Source: Fimbriimonadaceae bacterium
GTDB lineage: Bacteria > Armatimonadota > Fimbriimonadia > Fimbriimonadales > Fimbriimonadaceae
Direction of reading: 5' to 3'
Length of the DNA stretch: 64,000 nt
Assembly (NCBI GenBank): GCA_026129685.1
Contig: JAHCHO010000006.1
Span: 248,001 to 312,000 of the forward strand
Shown piece after piece: positions 42,576 through 51,487 of the stretch. Each line of letters opens with the position of its first letter. The stretch's first letter is position 1. The position numbers and the translations under genes were made by a program. The notes beneath the pieces are model-generated. The model did not search any database. It was not told the origin of the DNA and saw only the letters and a list, made by a program, of their open reading frames with translations.

Positions 42576-43481
42576 TTAGACCTTGCCCGCCGAGACGACG
42601 ACGCCGGTCACCTGAAAGGCCCCGTCTCTCTTAAGCTTGTTGAACCGGAAAGCGACCTTGTCGTTCTTGAGATAGCGGACGATAATGGTGTCGCTGCTGA
42701 TCTCGTAGCCGTCGGGATCGCCGTGCTTCTTCAGGACGGAAGCGAAAGTCGCGCCGAACCGGACGTTGCGCCGCGTGTTGACCTTGGGATCGGTCAGGCC
42801 AACCGCCTCGATCTGGACGATCTGGTTCTGCTTGTTGACGATGAAGCCGTACCGGCTGCCGGATCGGTTGTAGACCCAACGGGTGAACTCGGCGGGTTCG
42901 ACCGCACCGCCACCGCCGCCCATGGCCGCGCCGGGACCGCCCATGCCGCCGCCCGCCCGGCCCATCCCGCCGAAGCCGGGGATTCCGCCGGGAGGGCCGC
43001 CCATACCGCCGCCGGGGATGGACGAACCCTCGGCGTCCTGTCGGAGGCGATCGCCCTGGGAGAGGCCGGACTGCTGGAGAATCGCGTCTCCGAAGCCGGG
43101 ACCCATGTCCGCCGCCGCGCCCATCGGACCTTTCTTGCCGCCCGTGGAGCCCGGAACGCCGGGGATGCCGGCGGGAGGTCCGCCAAAGCCGCCCGGAACG
43201 CCACCCGGGATGCCGATTCCCGCGGGAGGGCCGCCAAAGCCGGATCGATTCATGCCGGCTCCGGCACCGCGTCCTGCGCCGATGCCCGCTCCGCCGCCAC
43301 CACCGATCGTGACGACTTGGATTTCGTTCGGGTTGCCGAAGACGTTGACCAGTTTCAGGCCAGAATCATAGAGCTTAACGCCGACCAGACCCGTCTCGGC
43401 TTTGGTCGAAGTGCCCTGCGAGGACACGCCCGTAACGAGACTGGCGGTAGCGATGGTGATTGCGATCGTGCGTAATCTCAA
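42576..43481 (-). CDS. secreted Gly/Pro/Met-rich protein with a C-terminal beta domain
   Basis: The 301-aa protein has a signal peptide (AITIATASLVTGVSS), a short beta segment, and a long central region (about 60-195) of GGPPAGI, GGMG and GPG repeats. The globular C-terminal domain (about 200-301) includes FTRWVYNRSGSRYGFIVNKQNQIVQIEAVG and RNVRFGATFASVLKKHGDPDGYE. Repeat regions of this kind are flexible spacers. I do not recognise the globular domain; it recalls small periplasmic assembly proteins. Start is TTG 43481 with a GGAGG upstream. dnaG follows 15 nt downstream. Confidence 0.65.
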   Translation of the reverse strand: MRLRTIAITIATASLVTGVSSQGTSTKAETGLVGVKLYDSGLKLVNVFGNPNEIQVVTIGGGGGAGIGAGRGAGAGMNRSGFGGPPAGIGIPGGVPGGFGGPPAGIPGVPGSTGGKKGPMGAAADMGPGFGDAILQQSGLSQGDRLRQDAEGSSIPGGGMGGPPGGIPGFGGMGRAGGGMGGPGAAMGGGGGAVEPAEFTRWVYNRSGSRYGFIVNKQNQIVQIEAVGLTDPKVNTRRNVRFGATFASVLKKHGDPDGYEISSDTIIVRYLKNDKVAFRFNKLKRDGAFQVTGVVVSAGKV

Positions 43482-43749
43482 AGAAACCTTCCTCCGATCA
43501 GATGCCGGTTGTTCGTCTCAATCAGACGCCGTACGGGGCGTTCGGGTCACACCGGCGGGGCGCATTTGGGTATCCGCGTCCCATGGAGAGAGTGACCGAG
43601 CGGGCGCCTCGGGTATACCCAACGCATCGTCGGGCGGGGTTGCGTCGCCAGAGGTCGCCGATGCGTCCAAAGTCCCGTTCGCGGGAACCAACCCGGTCGG
43701 CGGCGGCTTCTTGGCGTCGTAACCCCGCTTGGAGGAACCCCAACAACCC

Positions 43750-44073
43750 ATGGCTTCAGAACTTGCCGTCACCGGCGCAGACTTCCCCACCAAAGTGCTT
43801 CAATCGGACGTTCCCGTCCTCGTCGATTTCTGGGCGGCCTGGTGCGGCCCGTGCCTCGCCATCGGCCCCACGGTCGAGGAGATCGCCACCGGTTACGCCG
43901 GAAAGGCCAAGGTGTTCAAGGTGGACGTGGACTCGGAACAGGATTTGGCGATCGAGCACGGCATTCAGAGCATTCCCGCCCTCTTGCTGTTCAAGGACGG
44001 TAAGGTGGTGGATCGCATTGTCGGTTCGGTCCCCAAGAAGCGGATCACCGAGATGATCGACAAGGCGCTCTGA
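43750..44073 (+). CDS. trxA: thioredoxin
   Basis: The 107-aa protein reduces disulfides in the cytoplasm. The active site is WCGPC with Cys32 and Cys35, the buried Asp is in VDFWAAWC, and the cis-Pro is in SIPALLLF. The length is normal. ATG 43750 is used; an in-frame TTG at 43729 would add seven residues. A GGAGG lies 13 bases before the ATG, which is rather far. The upstream gap (43482-43749) holds a perfect palindrome GGGTATACCC near 43612, possibly an operator. An intrinsic terminator follows. Confidence 0.92.
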   Translation: MASELAVTGADFPTKVLQSDVPVLVDFWAAWCGPCLAIGPTVEEIATGYAGKAKVFKVDVDSEQDLAIEHGIQSIPALLLFKDGKVVDRIVGSVPKKRITEMIDKAL

Positions 44074-44096
44074 TCGGCCGAAGGCCCACGACCCAA

Positions 44097-44126
44097 GCCT
44101 CGCGGCCGACCGTCGCGGGGCTTTTT
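44097..44126 (+). terminator. intrinsic terminator of the thioredoxin gene
   Basis: GCCTCGCG (44097-44104) and CGCGGGGC (44114-44121) form an eight-base-pair stem with one G-T pair and a nine-base loop, followed by TTTTT. It is the only textbook terminator I see in the window. Confidence 0.8.
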
Positions 44127-44137
44127 CGTACTCCTCC

Positions 44138-45406
44138 ATGCGTACCGTTCGGACCCGGCTCTTCGTGATGATGCTGTTGGAGTACGCCGTCTGGGGGGCT
44201 TGGGCGGCGGTCGCGGGCAAGTACCTCACCGACCCGAGGCCGGTCGGGCTCGGGTTCACGGGTTCGTATTCGGGCTTCCTCTTCAGCCTGTTGCCTCTGG
44301 GCGCGATCCTCTCGCCCTTGCTCTTCGGACAGCTCGCGGATCGGTACCTTCGGGCGGAGCGACTCCAGGGGGTGCTGTCGTTGCTGTGCGCGGGGGTGTT
44401 GTTCGCGCTTGGGAGGACAACGGATGCGACCCCGTTCCTATGGTGGATGGTGGCGTACTCGTTTCTGTTCGCACCGACGGTGACGCTGACGAACGCGATC
44501 GCTTTCGCCCATCTGAGCGACCCGACGCGCGAGTTCGGTTCGGTGCGGGTCGGGGGCACCTTCGGCTGGTTCCTGGCGCTGGGGTGCCTGGCAGGATGGC
44601 GGGCGATGGTCGGTGGCCCGGTGCCGGGAGACCTGTTCTTCGCCGCCGCCGCCTTCTCGGCCGTACTCGGGCTCTACTCGTTTCTTCTGCCCGCGACTCC
44701 TCCCGCCCACCGGGGTGGCAAGGCGCTGGCCTTCCTGGAGGCGCTCGCGCTCCTCAAAGACCGGAACTTCGCGGTGTTCTTCGGCCTGTGCTTCGTCATC
44801 GGCGCCCAGTTGGACTTCTACTACATCTTCGTCAGCGCGTTCCTAGGAACCCCGCAGAGTCTGGGAGGAGCGGGTGCGACGGCGCGAGACGTGCCGCTCC
44901 TGCTCATGATCGCGCCGATCTCGGAGTTGTTCGTGATGGGCTTCCTCGGGAAGTTGATGCCGAAGCTTGGGATCAAGCGCGCCTTGGCGCTCGGGTTCGC
45001 GGCTTGGATCGTTCGCTTCGCGGTCTTCGCCACCGCCGGTTCGGTCGGCGCCTCGGTGTTGGGCTTGGCGGTCCACGGGGTTTGCTTCACCTTCGTGTTC
45101 GCGGTCGCCTCGCTTTATGTGAATCGCATCGCTCCGCCGGCGATCCGGGCCTCCGGGCAAGCCCTGGTCACGCTGTCGCTCGTCGGGTTGGGCCGGTACG
45201 CGGGAACCTTCCTCGCGGGTTGGGTTCACAGCGGGTTCACGCGGCCGCTCGCGCGGCCGGTCTCGTCGGGGGGGCTGATCTACTCGACCACGACCGATTG
45301 GACCCGTTTCTTCGCCGTTCCACTCGGGATGACGGTGGTGGCGACGCTGCTCCTTATGGCGTTCTTCCGCGAACCTCAGTCTCCCAAGTTCGCGGCAGCG
45401 GGCTAG
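44138..45406 (+). CDS. MFS transporter, nucleoside:H+ symporter-like
   Basis: The 422-aa protein has 12 membrane helices. The N-terminus (RLFVMMLLEYAVWGAWAAVAGKYL) and LSPLLFGQLADRYLRAERLQGVL match the NupG/nucleoside symporter group of the major facilitator superfamily, as do NRIAPPAIRASGQAL and the late motif GTFLAGWVHSGF. It would import nucleosides or related compounds across the inner membrane. The ATG lies 12 nt after the thioredoxin terminator, so its promoter must be within or around that element. Confidence 0.78.
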   Translation: MRTVRTRLFVMMLLEYAVWGAWAAVAGKYLTDPRPVGLGFTGSYSGFLFSLLPLGAILSPLLFGQLADRYLRAERLQGVLSLLCAGVLFALGRTTDATPFLWWMVAYSFLFAPTVTLTNAIAFAHLSDPTREFGSVRVGGTFGWFLALGCLAGWRAMVGGPVPGDLFFAAAAFSAVLGLYSFLLPATPPAHRGGKALAFLEALALLKDRNFAVFFGLCFVIGAQLDFYYIFVSAFLGTPQSLGGAGATARDVPLLLMIAPISELFVMGFLGKLMPKLGIKRALALGFAAWIVRFAVFATAGSVGASVLGLAVHGVCFTFVFAVASLYVNRIAPPAIRASGQALVTLSLVGLGRYAGTFLAGWVHSGFTRPLARPVSSGGLIYSTTTDWTRFFAVPLGMTVVATLLLMAFFREPQSPKFAAAG

Positions 45407-45437
45407 AGTCCGGACCCTACGCGCACCGACAATCCTG

Positions 45438-45980
45438 GTGAAGATGTCGGACACTCCCAAGAAGAAGGGCGGCAAACTGCCCATCGTCGTCGCGGTCGTG
45501 CTCGTGCTCGCCGGCGGAGGCTACTTCGCGATGAAGGGCACGGGCGGGAAAGCCGCAGAGGAAGAGGTCAAGGAGGCGAAGCTCGGCCACATCGCTCCGG
45601 TGGGCGAGTTCCTCGTGAACATGGCGGACGGCCGGACCTATCTCCGCACCAACATCTCGCTCCACTTCGACGAGACGTTCGACACCCACGCGATCGAGGA
45701 GACGCAGGCGGCCATTCAGGACGCGATCGTGAACAAGCTCTCGTCCCAATCGCTCGAAGACGTCCGCACTTTGGAGGGCAAGCGAACCCTCAAGTGGCAG
45801 TTGGCGGCGGTGATCAACGCGGCGATGGAATCGGCACACGGCCACGAGAAGAAGGGGAAGACGAAGACGAAGGACGAGAAGGGACACGCTGCGCCCAGCC
45901 CACCGACCAACGAGGAAGGCTGGGATTCGGACGAAGGCCCGGTACTGAAGGTCTACTTCACGAGCTTTGTGACCCAGTAG
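45438..45980 (+). CDS. FliL-like membrane protein, not beside flagellar genes
   Basis: The 180-aa protein has a basic cytoplasmic start, one membrane helix (about 14-32) and a periplasmic domain with the FliL pattern: LVNMADGRTYLRTNISLHFDE, AIQDAIVNKLSSQSLEDVRTLEGKRTLK and the tail VLKVYFTSFVTQ. A Lys/Glu-rich insert (about 137-160) is unusual. FliL supports flagellar stator function, but stomatin/prohibitin-like complexes elsewhere use similar proteins. No flagellar gene is in the window. GTG 45438 or ATG 45444 may start translation. It converges with the LemA gene, four bases away. Confidence 0.7.
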   Translation: MKMSDTPKKKGGKLPIVVAVVLVLAGGGYFAMKGTGGKAAEEEVKEAKLGHIAPVGEFLVNMADGRTYLRTNISLHFDETFDTHAIEETQAAIQDAIVNKLSSQSLEDVRTLEGKRTLKWQLAAVINAAMESAHGHEKKGKTKTKDEKGHAAPSPPTNEEGWDSDEGPVLKVYFTSFVTQ

Positions 45981-45984
45981 CCGG

Positions 45985-46614
45985 TCAGGCGAGGTCCCGC
46001 TCGATCGCCTGGTCGTGATCGGACCGGGCGGGAGCGCTCGCTCGGGACAGCCCCTCCCGGTCGATTCGGTCGGCGTCGGGCAACGACCTCACCCGCAGGT
46101 CGTCGATCTCGAAGAACGTCTCGCGACGCAACGCCATGGCGTTGGCGACGATCGAACTCGGGAACGAGTCCAGAGCGGTGTTGAACTCCCGTACGTTGGC
46201 GTTGAAGAACCTGCGCGCGGCGGCGATGCGGTCCTCGGTGTCGGCCAGTTCGCGTTGGAGTTCGAGGAAGTGGCGCGACGCGCGAAGCTCCGGGTAGCCC
46301 TCGATTCGGCCGAGCAGGGTGTTGATGCCATGCACTAACTCGTTCTCGTCCCGGGCTTGCTCGCCCGCCGACCCGGCGGAGCGAAGGGCGGCCTCGCGGG
46401 CGCGGGCGATCCGTTCGAAGAGGTCCCTTTCGTGGTCGGCGTAAGCGCGCACGGTTCGCACCAACTCGAGAATGAGATCGTACCGCCGCTTGAGTTGAAC
46501 GTCCACGTTGGCCCAACTCTCGCGGATCATGTTTTTCAGTCGAACGAGGCGATTCTGGGTTCCGATCCAGAACACCAGCGGCAGGACGACGAGCGCGACC
46601 AGCACCCAAGGCAT
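45985..46614 (-). CDS. lemA: LemA family protein
   Basis: The 209-aa protein has a short N-terminal outside segment, one membrane helix (about 4-22) and a long four-helix cytoplasmic body. The family pattern is clear: NRLVRLKNMIRESWANVDVQLKRRYDLILELVRTVRAYADHE, then NTLLGRIEGYPELRAS and ARRFFNANVREFNTALDSFPS. LemA proteins are widespread and of unclear function. ATG 46614 overlaps the stop of the upstream gene by one base (TGATG), so they are co-translated. Confidence 0.9.
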   Translation of the reverse strand: MPWVLVALVVLPLVFWIGTQNRLVRLKNMIRESWANVDVQLKRRYDLILELVRTVRAYADHERDLFERIARAREAALRSAGSAGEQARDENELVHGINTLLGRIEGYPELRASRHFLELQRELADTEDRIAAARRFFNANVREFNTALDSFPSSIVANAMALRRETFFEIDDLRVRSLPDADRIDREGLSRASAPARSDHDQAIERDLA

Positions 46615-47294
46615 CACACGCGACCTCCCGGGCGCGAGAGCGCATAGTCCTGTCGCACGTAGCGCGGAACCCGGGCAAAGAACTCCTCGGTGGAACCCAC
46701 GATCCGCTCGATCTCCATGGGTCCGTACCGTCCGGCGGCGTTCACCGCGCACCACATACCGGCGATCTGAACCTGGAACCCCTCGGCGGCCTGAAGCCAC
46801 TCCATCATCGTTGGGTCGATGAGGGCATAGGCGAACCGAGGGTCGTCGGCCACGACGTGGTAGCGCCGGTTGAACTCGTCGCTTTCGAACTGGAGATCAC
46901 GGATGCCGACCCATCCGGCCATGTCGTCGCCGAAGTGCTGGCGCCGAATCCGCACTCGAGGGAAGGAGAAGGGCACCGCGCAGAGGGCGATTCCGTAGTG
47001 GTGCGTGGTCTGGTGCTTGCCAGACCCGGTGGTGTAGCGGTAGTCGAAGATGAACCAGCGCCCTTCTCCCGCGTCTCCGCACAGCAGGTTGCACGCCCGC
47101 TGGCTATGGCCGATGCCGAAGGGGTGGAAGGCCTGCGCGGCCGCCCAGACGTCGCCGGGCACTTCGCGGGAGAAGATCCATCCTCGGCCCTGGGCGTAGG
47201 CTTCGAGGGCCGCTCGACGCCGGTTCTCAGAGACGATCCCCCAGACGACCAGGCCGATCAGGGCCAAGGCGATGACGGGAAGGAGCCAAGTCAC
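46614..47294 (-). CDS. membrane-anchored protein co-transcribed with lemA (DUF3137-like)
   Basis: The 226-aa protein has one N-terminal helix (about 3-20) and a soluble alpha/beta domain with YAQGRGWIFSREVPGDVW, GRWFIFDYRYTTGSGKHQTTHHYGIALCAV and DPRFAYALIDPTMMEWL. Genes beside lemA often encode proteins of this general type, but I am not sure of the family. GTG 47294 follows TAGAAT by nine bases with no ribosome binding site, another probable leaderless start. Confidence 0.6.
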   Translation of the reverse strand: MTWLLPVIALALIGLVVWGIVSENRRRAALEAYAQGRGWIFSREVPGDVWAAAQAFHPFGIGHSQRACNLLCGDAGEGRWFIFDYRYTTGSGKHQTTHHYGIALCAVPFSFPRVRIRRQHFGDDMAGWVGIRDLQFESDEFNRRYHVVADDPRFAYALIDPTMMEWLQAAEGFQVQIAGMWCAVNAAGRYGPMEIERIVGSTEEFFARVPRYVRQDYALSRPGGRV

Positions 47295-47394
47295 AACGCC
47301 CTGATTCTAGCTCCGACCCGTAGCCGCTACCGGGTCGCTGCCCCTCGACGGATCAGCCAAGTCGGAGCGGCACAAAACGGGCGTCCAAACGCCA

Positions 47395-47425
47395 AGAGGG
47401 CTCCCGCCGGGTGCGGGAGCCCTCT
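47395..47425 (-). terminator. perfect 13-bp hairpin after the LTXXQ-like gene
   Basis: AGAGGGCTCCCGC (47395-47407) and its exact complement (47413-47425) enclose a five-base loop. It lies 25 nt beyond the end of the minus-strand gene at 47450. The sequence after it (TTGGCGTTTGG) has only a weak U-tract. The rest of the 47295-47449 gap shows nothing else. Confidence 0.6.
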
Positions 47426-47449
47426 GAAAGGTCGGGGCGGTGTTTGCCC

Positions 47450-48157
47450 CTAGCCGCCGCCACCGCCGCGCGGCATCTCGGCGAACTTGAAGGGCTTGCC
47501 CTTCAGTTCCTCGAGCTTGGTCTTCTGCTCGGCGGTAAGGACCTTGGCGATTTCCTCGTCCATCACCTTGGTGGCCTTTTGCATGGTCGACTGCATCTCC
47601 TCGCGGTCCATTTCGCCGTTGCGCATCCGCTCGAACATGCCCTGCATGGCTTCCTGCTGCTTGCGCTGCAGTTCCTCGAGCTTGGATTTCTGTTCGGAGG
47701 TGATGCCGAGAGCCTTCTGGCCTTCGGGTGTCATCGCGTAGCGGGATCCCGCCATTTGGACGGCGAGTTCCGAGACCCGCTTCTTCTGGTCGGGGGTGAG
47801 GACTTCGTTGATGGCCTTGTCCTGCGCCGTCTGCATCGTGCGCATCTTCTCCATTATCGCGTCGCGGTCGCCGCCACCGCCGCGCATCTCTTCCATCATC
47901 GCGCGACGGTCGTCGCGAGACTTCTGGGAGATCGCCTCGAGCTTCTTCTTCTGGTCGTCGGTGAGTTTGAGCTCGGTCTGGACGTCAGGTCGGTTGACGA
48001 GCATCCCGATGCCGCCGCCGCCGGGGCCCATCATCATGCCTTGCCGTCCACCGAAGCCGCCGCCGCCCTGGCCGCGGCCGCCTTGGGCCATCGCCGGCAA
48101 CGTCATCGCGATGACCGCGACGATCGCAACCGTCTTGAGAATCATTGAGTTCTTCAT
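47450..48157 (-). CDS. secreted Spy/CpxP-like helical protein (LTXXQ type)
   Basis: The 235-aa protein has a signal peptide (VIAMTLPAMAQ), a Gly/Met-rich linker, and a highly charged helical body with repeated LTXXQ-like units: LKLTDDQKKKLEAIS, LTPDQKKRVSELA, GITSEQKSKLEELQ and LTAEQKTKLEELK. Spy and CpxP are periplasmic chaperones that share such units; four repeats are more than the usual two. It lies 45 nt downstream of the secretin gene and may be part of the secretion operon's transcript. It ends in GGGGG. Confidence 0.75.
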   Translation of the reverse strand: MKNSMILKTVAIVAVIAMTLPAMAQGGRGQGGGGFGGRQGMMMGPGGGGIGMLVNRPDVQTELKLTDDQKKKLEAISQKSRDDRRAMMEEMRGGGGDRDAIMEKMRTMQTAQDKAINEVLTPDQKKRVSELAVQMAGSRYAMTPEGQKALGITSEQKSKLEELQRKQQEAMQGMFERMRNGEMDREEMQSTMQKATKVMDEEIAKVLTAEQKTKLEELKGKPFKFAEMPRGGGGG

Positions 48158-48201
48158 CTTGTTGTAGCTACCTCGTACTCGAATGAGGGAATTCGTGGAG
48201 T

Positions 48202-50691
48202 TCAGCGTCCTCCGCCACCCGTCTTGGGCGGGTCTCCCGCCTTCGTGGGGTCCCCGGCCTTTCCGTTCGTCTGGGTCGAGTGGCCACCACCCATCGCGGC
48301 GCCGGACATCGCGCGCTCGAGCACCTTCCTGGTCGTCGGGCTCATTTTGCCCTCCAGGTCTTGGCGCAGGTGCGAGGCGTCGTCAGGGTTGCGGACGACC
48401 CGGGGGGTCAGGAAGACGAGCAGTTCGGTCTTCTGGTTCGACTTGCTCGTGGACTTGAAGAGGTTCCCGAGGATCGGGATGTCGCCGAGCAACGGAATCT
48501 TCTTCGTCGTGGACGTGACGGTGTTGCGGATGATGCCGCCGAGGATGATCGTCTCGCCGTCCTTGACGGTTACGGTCGTATCGGCCTGGCGCTGGTTTAC
48601 GATCGGGGCGTTGAAGTCAGTGAAGCCTTGGAGGTCGTTCGCCGTCTGGACCACGTCCATCGTCACGTAGCCGTTGGCGGTGATGCGCGGGGTGACGGTG
48701 AGGACGATGCCAACGTCTTGGAAGGCATAGGTGAACGTGAGGTTTCCGTTGGCGTCTTCCCGCGACGAGAGGACGTACGGGACGCTCTGGCTGATGTTGA
48801 TCTCGGCCTGGACGTTGTTCGAGGTGAAGATGCGGGGGGTCGAGAGCACCTCGAAGCGGGTGTCCGACTTGAGGGCGTTCATGAACAGGTCCAGGTTGCC
48901 GCCGGTCAGGGAGTATTTGAACCCCTGGGGCGGATCCTGGGTGTTGCCCTGGATGTTGAAGTCCGAGCCGATCGTGCCGTTGGTACCGGTGTTGCCGAAC
49001 GCCTTGCCCTGCAGGAATGTCCACTCGACGCCGAGTTTCGAGGAGCTGTCGAGGGTGGCTTCGACGATAATCGTCTCGATCATCACCTGTTCGGGAATCT
49101 TGTCGAGCTGACCGAGGATGCTCTGGACGAGTTCGGCGTTCTCCGGGGTGGTGACGACGATCAGGCTGTTGGTGTTGGTGTCCGGGATGACGGTGATCTG
49201 GTTTTGAAGGTCGCGAATGTTGATCAGGCGGCCCTGCTCGTCGCGACCGGTCTGGCTGGATCGGTTCTGGTTGGTGCGGTTCTGGTTCTGGCCGCCGAAC
49301 CCGCCGAATCCCCCGAAACCGCCGACCTGGGCGTAGACCTCGGTGGCCAGTTCGCCGCCGTCGCCGTTCGGGTCGCCGATCGGGACGTCGAGGCTCTTGC
49401 CGTCGGCCGTGGGGGCGAAGCCCCGGTTGCCGCCACCGCCCGCACCCCCACCGGTGTTACGGTTGTTGTTCTGGTTGTTGCGGTTGTTCGTGTTGCCGGT
49501 GTTGCGGCTGGTCTGCCCGCCCGTGTTGCGTCCACCGGCTCCGGATCGGCTGCCGAAGGCCTGCTGGAAGAGGGTGGCGACCTGGTCGGCGCGCGCGTTC
49601 TGTAACGGCATCACGAAGGTCGTGTTCTGGATCGTGACCTCTTGGTCGAGCTCCTGCAACACGCGAGACACGAGCTTGTGGTTCTCCTCGGTGGCGGTCA
49701 CGATGAGGGAGTTCGTGCGGGCTTCGGAGATGACGGAGCCGATGCCGGTCTGGGCGGTGCCACCACCACCGCCGCCGAACCGGAAGCCACCCATGAAGGG
49801 GTTCTGGAACGGGTTTCCGCCGCCGGTCGTGCCGCCGCCGCGGGCGCCGTTGCGACCGAGGGGCGCGTTGGCCTGAAGGACGTTCTGGACGACGGGCTGG
49901 AGTTCGTCGGAGGAGGCGTAGGTCAAGGGGTAGACGATCGGGCGCTGGGTCTCGTCTACCTGCTTGTCGATCTCCTTAATCAGTTTCTCGACTTCGCCCT
50001 GTTGCTTGCTCGGAGCGTTGACAATGACCGAGTTGCTGTAGTCGTCCGCCGAGGCGCGGACGTTCATGCCGCTCTGGTTCCCGCCCATCCCTCCGGGCCG
50101 CATGCCGCCGCGTCCCGGCTGGAACATCGAAATCATCTGCTGGAGCGGGTTCTGCGGTTGCTGGTTCGACTGGAAGACGTCGTTCACGACCCGGGCCACC
50201 GCGCTGGCGTTGGCATACTTAATCGGATAGACCTTGAGTTCGACCTGAGGTTCCTGATTGCCGGCGAACATGCCGGCGAAGGCTGCCGGGTCGAAGCCGC
50301 CCATGCGTCCGCCCTGGTTCTGGCGCTTCTTGATCACCAAGGAGTTGTCCTCTTTCGAGAGGTCGAACTGCATCACTCCGAGGGTGGACTTGAAGATCGA
50401 GAACGCGGCGTCCAGTTTGAGGGGGTTCGGATTGGTGATCGTCATCGGCTGGACGAGGGCCGGGTCTTTGATGATCGTGATGCCGGACGCCTTCGACAGG
50501 ACCTGGATGACCAGATCCGGACTCGCGTTGCGGAAGTCCAGCTTGACGGTCTTGTTCTTGTCGAGTTTGAAGTCGGCCCACGGCTTGCTGGACTGGCCTC
50601 CTCCTCCTCCCATGAACTCGAACTGGGCGACCGCGGGGGTGACCGCCGAAAGGGCGATCGTCACTGCCAACAGATATGCTCCGTACTTCAC
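48202..50691 (-). CDS. gspD: type II secretion system secretin
   Basis: The 829-aa outer membrane channel protein has a signal peptide (ending TPAVAQ), an N0/STN-like domain (about 40-130), several N-domain repeats (for example VKVYPIKYANASAVARVVND and TFVMPLQNARADQVATLFQQ), and the C-terminal secretin core with PRIFTSNNVQAEINISQSVPYV, VGIVLTVTPRIT and TELLVFLTPRVV. Two N-domains hold long Gly- and Asn-rich insertions (about 280-310 and 385-450). GTG 50691 follows AGGAGA by about ten bases; the GTG at 50712 is an alternative. It is the last core gene of the secretion operon. Confidence 0.92.
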   Translation of the reverse strand: MKYGAYLLAVTIALSAVTPAVAQFEFMGGGGGQSSKPWADFKLDKNKTVKLDFRNASPDLVIQVLSKASGITIIKDPALVQPMTITNPNPLKLDAAFSIFKSTLGVMQFDLSKEDNSLVIKKRQNQGGRMGGFDPAAFAGMFAGNQEPQVELKVYPIKYANASAVARVVNDVFQSNQQPQNPLQQMISMFQPGRGGMRPGGMGGNQSGMNVRASADDYSNSVIVNAPSKQQGEVEKLIKEIDKQVDETQRPIVYPLTYASSDELQPVVQNVLQANAPLGRNGARGGGTTGGGNPFQNPFMGGFRFGGGGGGTAQTGIGSVISEARTNSLIVTATEENHKLVSRVLQELDQEVTIQNTTFVMPLQNARADQVATLFQQAFGSRSGAGGRNTGGQTSRNTGNTNNRNNQNNNRNTGGGAGGGGNRGFAPTADGKSLDVPIGDPNGDGGELATEVYAQVGGFGGFGGFGGQNQNRTNQNRSSQTGRDEQGRLINIRDLQNQITVIPDTNTNSLIVVTTPENAELVQSILGQLDKIPEQVMIETIIVEATLDSSSKLGVEWTFLQGKAFGNTGTNGTIGSDFNIQGNTQDPPQGFKYSLTGGNLDLFMNALKSDTRFEVLSTPRIFTSNNVQAEINISQSVPYVLSSREDANGNLTFTYAFQDVGIVLTVTPRITANGYVTMDVVQTANDLQGFTDFNAPIVNQRQADTTVTVKDGETIILGGIIRNTVTSTTKKIPLLGDIPILGNLFKSTSKSNQKTELLVFLTPRVVRNPDDASHLRQDLEGKMSPTTRKVLERAMSGAAMGGGHSTQTNGKAGDPTKAGDPPKTGGGGR

Positions 50692-50704
50692 GTTGTTCGT
50701 TCTC

Positions 50705-51487
50705 CTAACCACCGCGTCCTCTTCGGCCGCCGAAAGTTCGACCGCCGAATCGTCCGTTCATGGGCGCAACCGCCACGTCGGGCGCCGCGCTTGTTGCGCC
50801 GAACCCGGTCGTCCCGCCCGAGAAGGCATTGGGATTCCCGAAACCCGGTTGCCCGCCTTGGGGCTGACCAAACTGCCCAAACCCGCCCTGTCCGCCGATC
50901 GGGCCGCTCAGTCCCCCCGGAGGCGCGACGGCCAAGGGCCGAACGCCGCCCGCCGAGGCGAGGTACGCGTCGCCGGAGGGGAACTCCGGAATATCGATCT
51001 TGCGGACGAGACCCATCGTCGAAGTCAGCGTCAGACCGGACTCGCCCAAGGCCGACACGGACGAGCGCTTCCAACTCTGGCCCCTAATGAGGAGAACGGT
51101 TTCTCCGGTCGCGCTGTTCTGTAGTCCCGCGTAGAGTTTGCCGTCGATCTCGGCGTTACCGGTGTAGGACCAGCCCGTCTCGCCGCCCGCGAACTCGGGC
51201 GGGATGCCGTTGGTGGCGACGAACTTGCCCGACCCGGATCGGGCGGTCGCCTTGGCGACAATGGGCAGAAACACGTTCTTGCCGTTCCCGTCGGCGCGAA
51301 CGAACTTGCCGCGCGCGGTGCGGTCCTCCTCGGTGAAGCCGGACGCGTCCTTTGCGGACGCCTTGGCGGCCGGCTTACGCCGCGACGCGGTTCCGACGCC
51401 GCCGCCCTCGGGCTGCGTCAGGTAGAAGGCGGCGACCGCCACCGCGAAGAGCCCGGTGTAGAGCACGGGGCGGGAGATTTTAGCCAC
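50705..51487 (-). CDS. PilP/GspC-like inner membrane component
   Basis: The 260-aa protein has one N-terminal helix (about 8-24), a small beta domain (about 60-175; GETGWSYTGNAEIDGKLYAGLQN and VSALGESGLTLTSTMGLVRKI) and a long Gly/Gln/Phe-rich tail ending GGRRGRGG. The beta domain with a GlyGlu and Leu-Thr pattern resembles the HR domain shared by PilP and GspC, which bridges the inner-membrane platform to the secretin. The gene sits between the PilO-like gene (8-nt overlap) and gspD, the expected position. Confidence 0.6.
   Translation of the reverse strand: MAKISRPVLYTGLFAVAVAAFYLTQPEGGGVGTASRRKPAAKASAKDASGFTEEDRTARGKFVRADGNGKNVFLPIVAKATARSGSGKFVATNGIPPEFAGGETGWSYTGNAEIDGKLYAGLQNSATGETVLLIRGQSWKRSSVSALGESGLTLTSTMGLVRKIDIPEFPSGDAYLASAGGVRPLAVAPPGGLSGPIGGQGGFGQFGQPQGGQPGFGNPNAFSGGTTGFGATSAAPDVAVAPMNGRFGGRTFGGRRGRGG

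Noticed and set aside
43605-43625. GGGTATACCC palindrome before the thioredoxin gene as a defined operator
   Set aside because: It is a single perfect ten-base palindrome with no second copy and no known regulator; mentioned only in the trxA entry.
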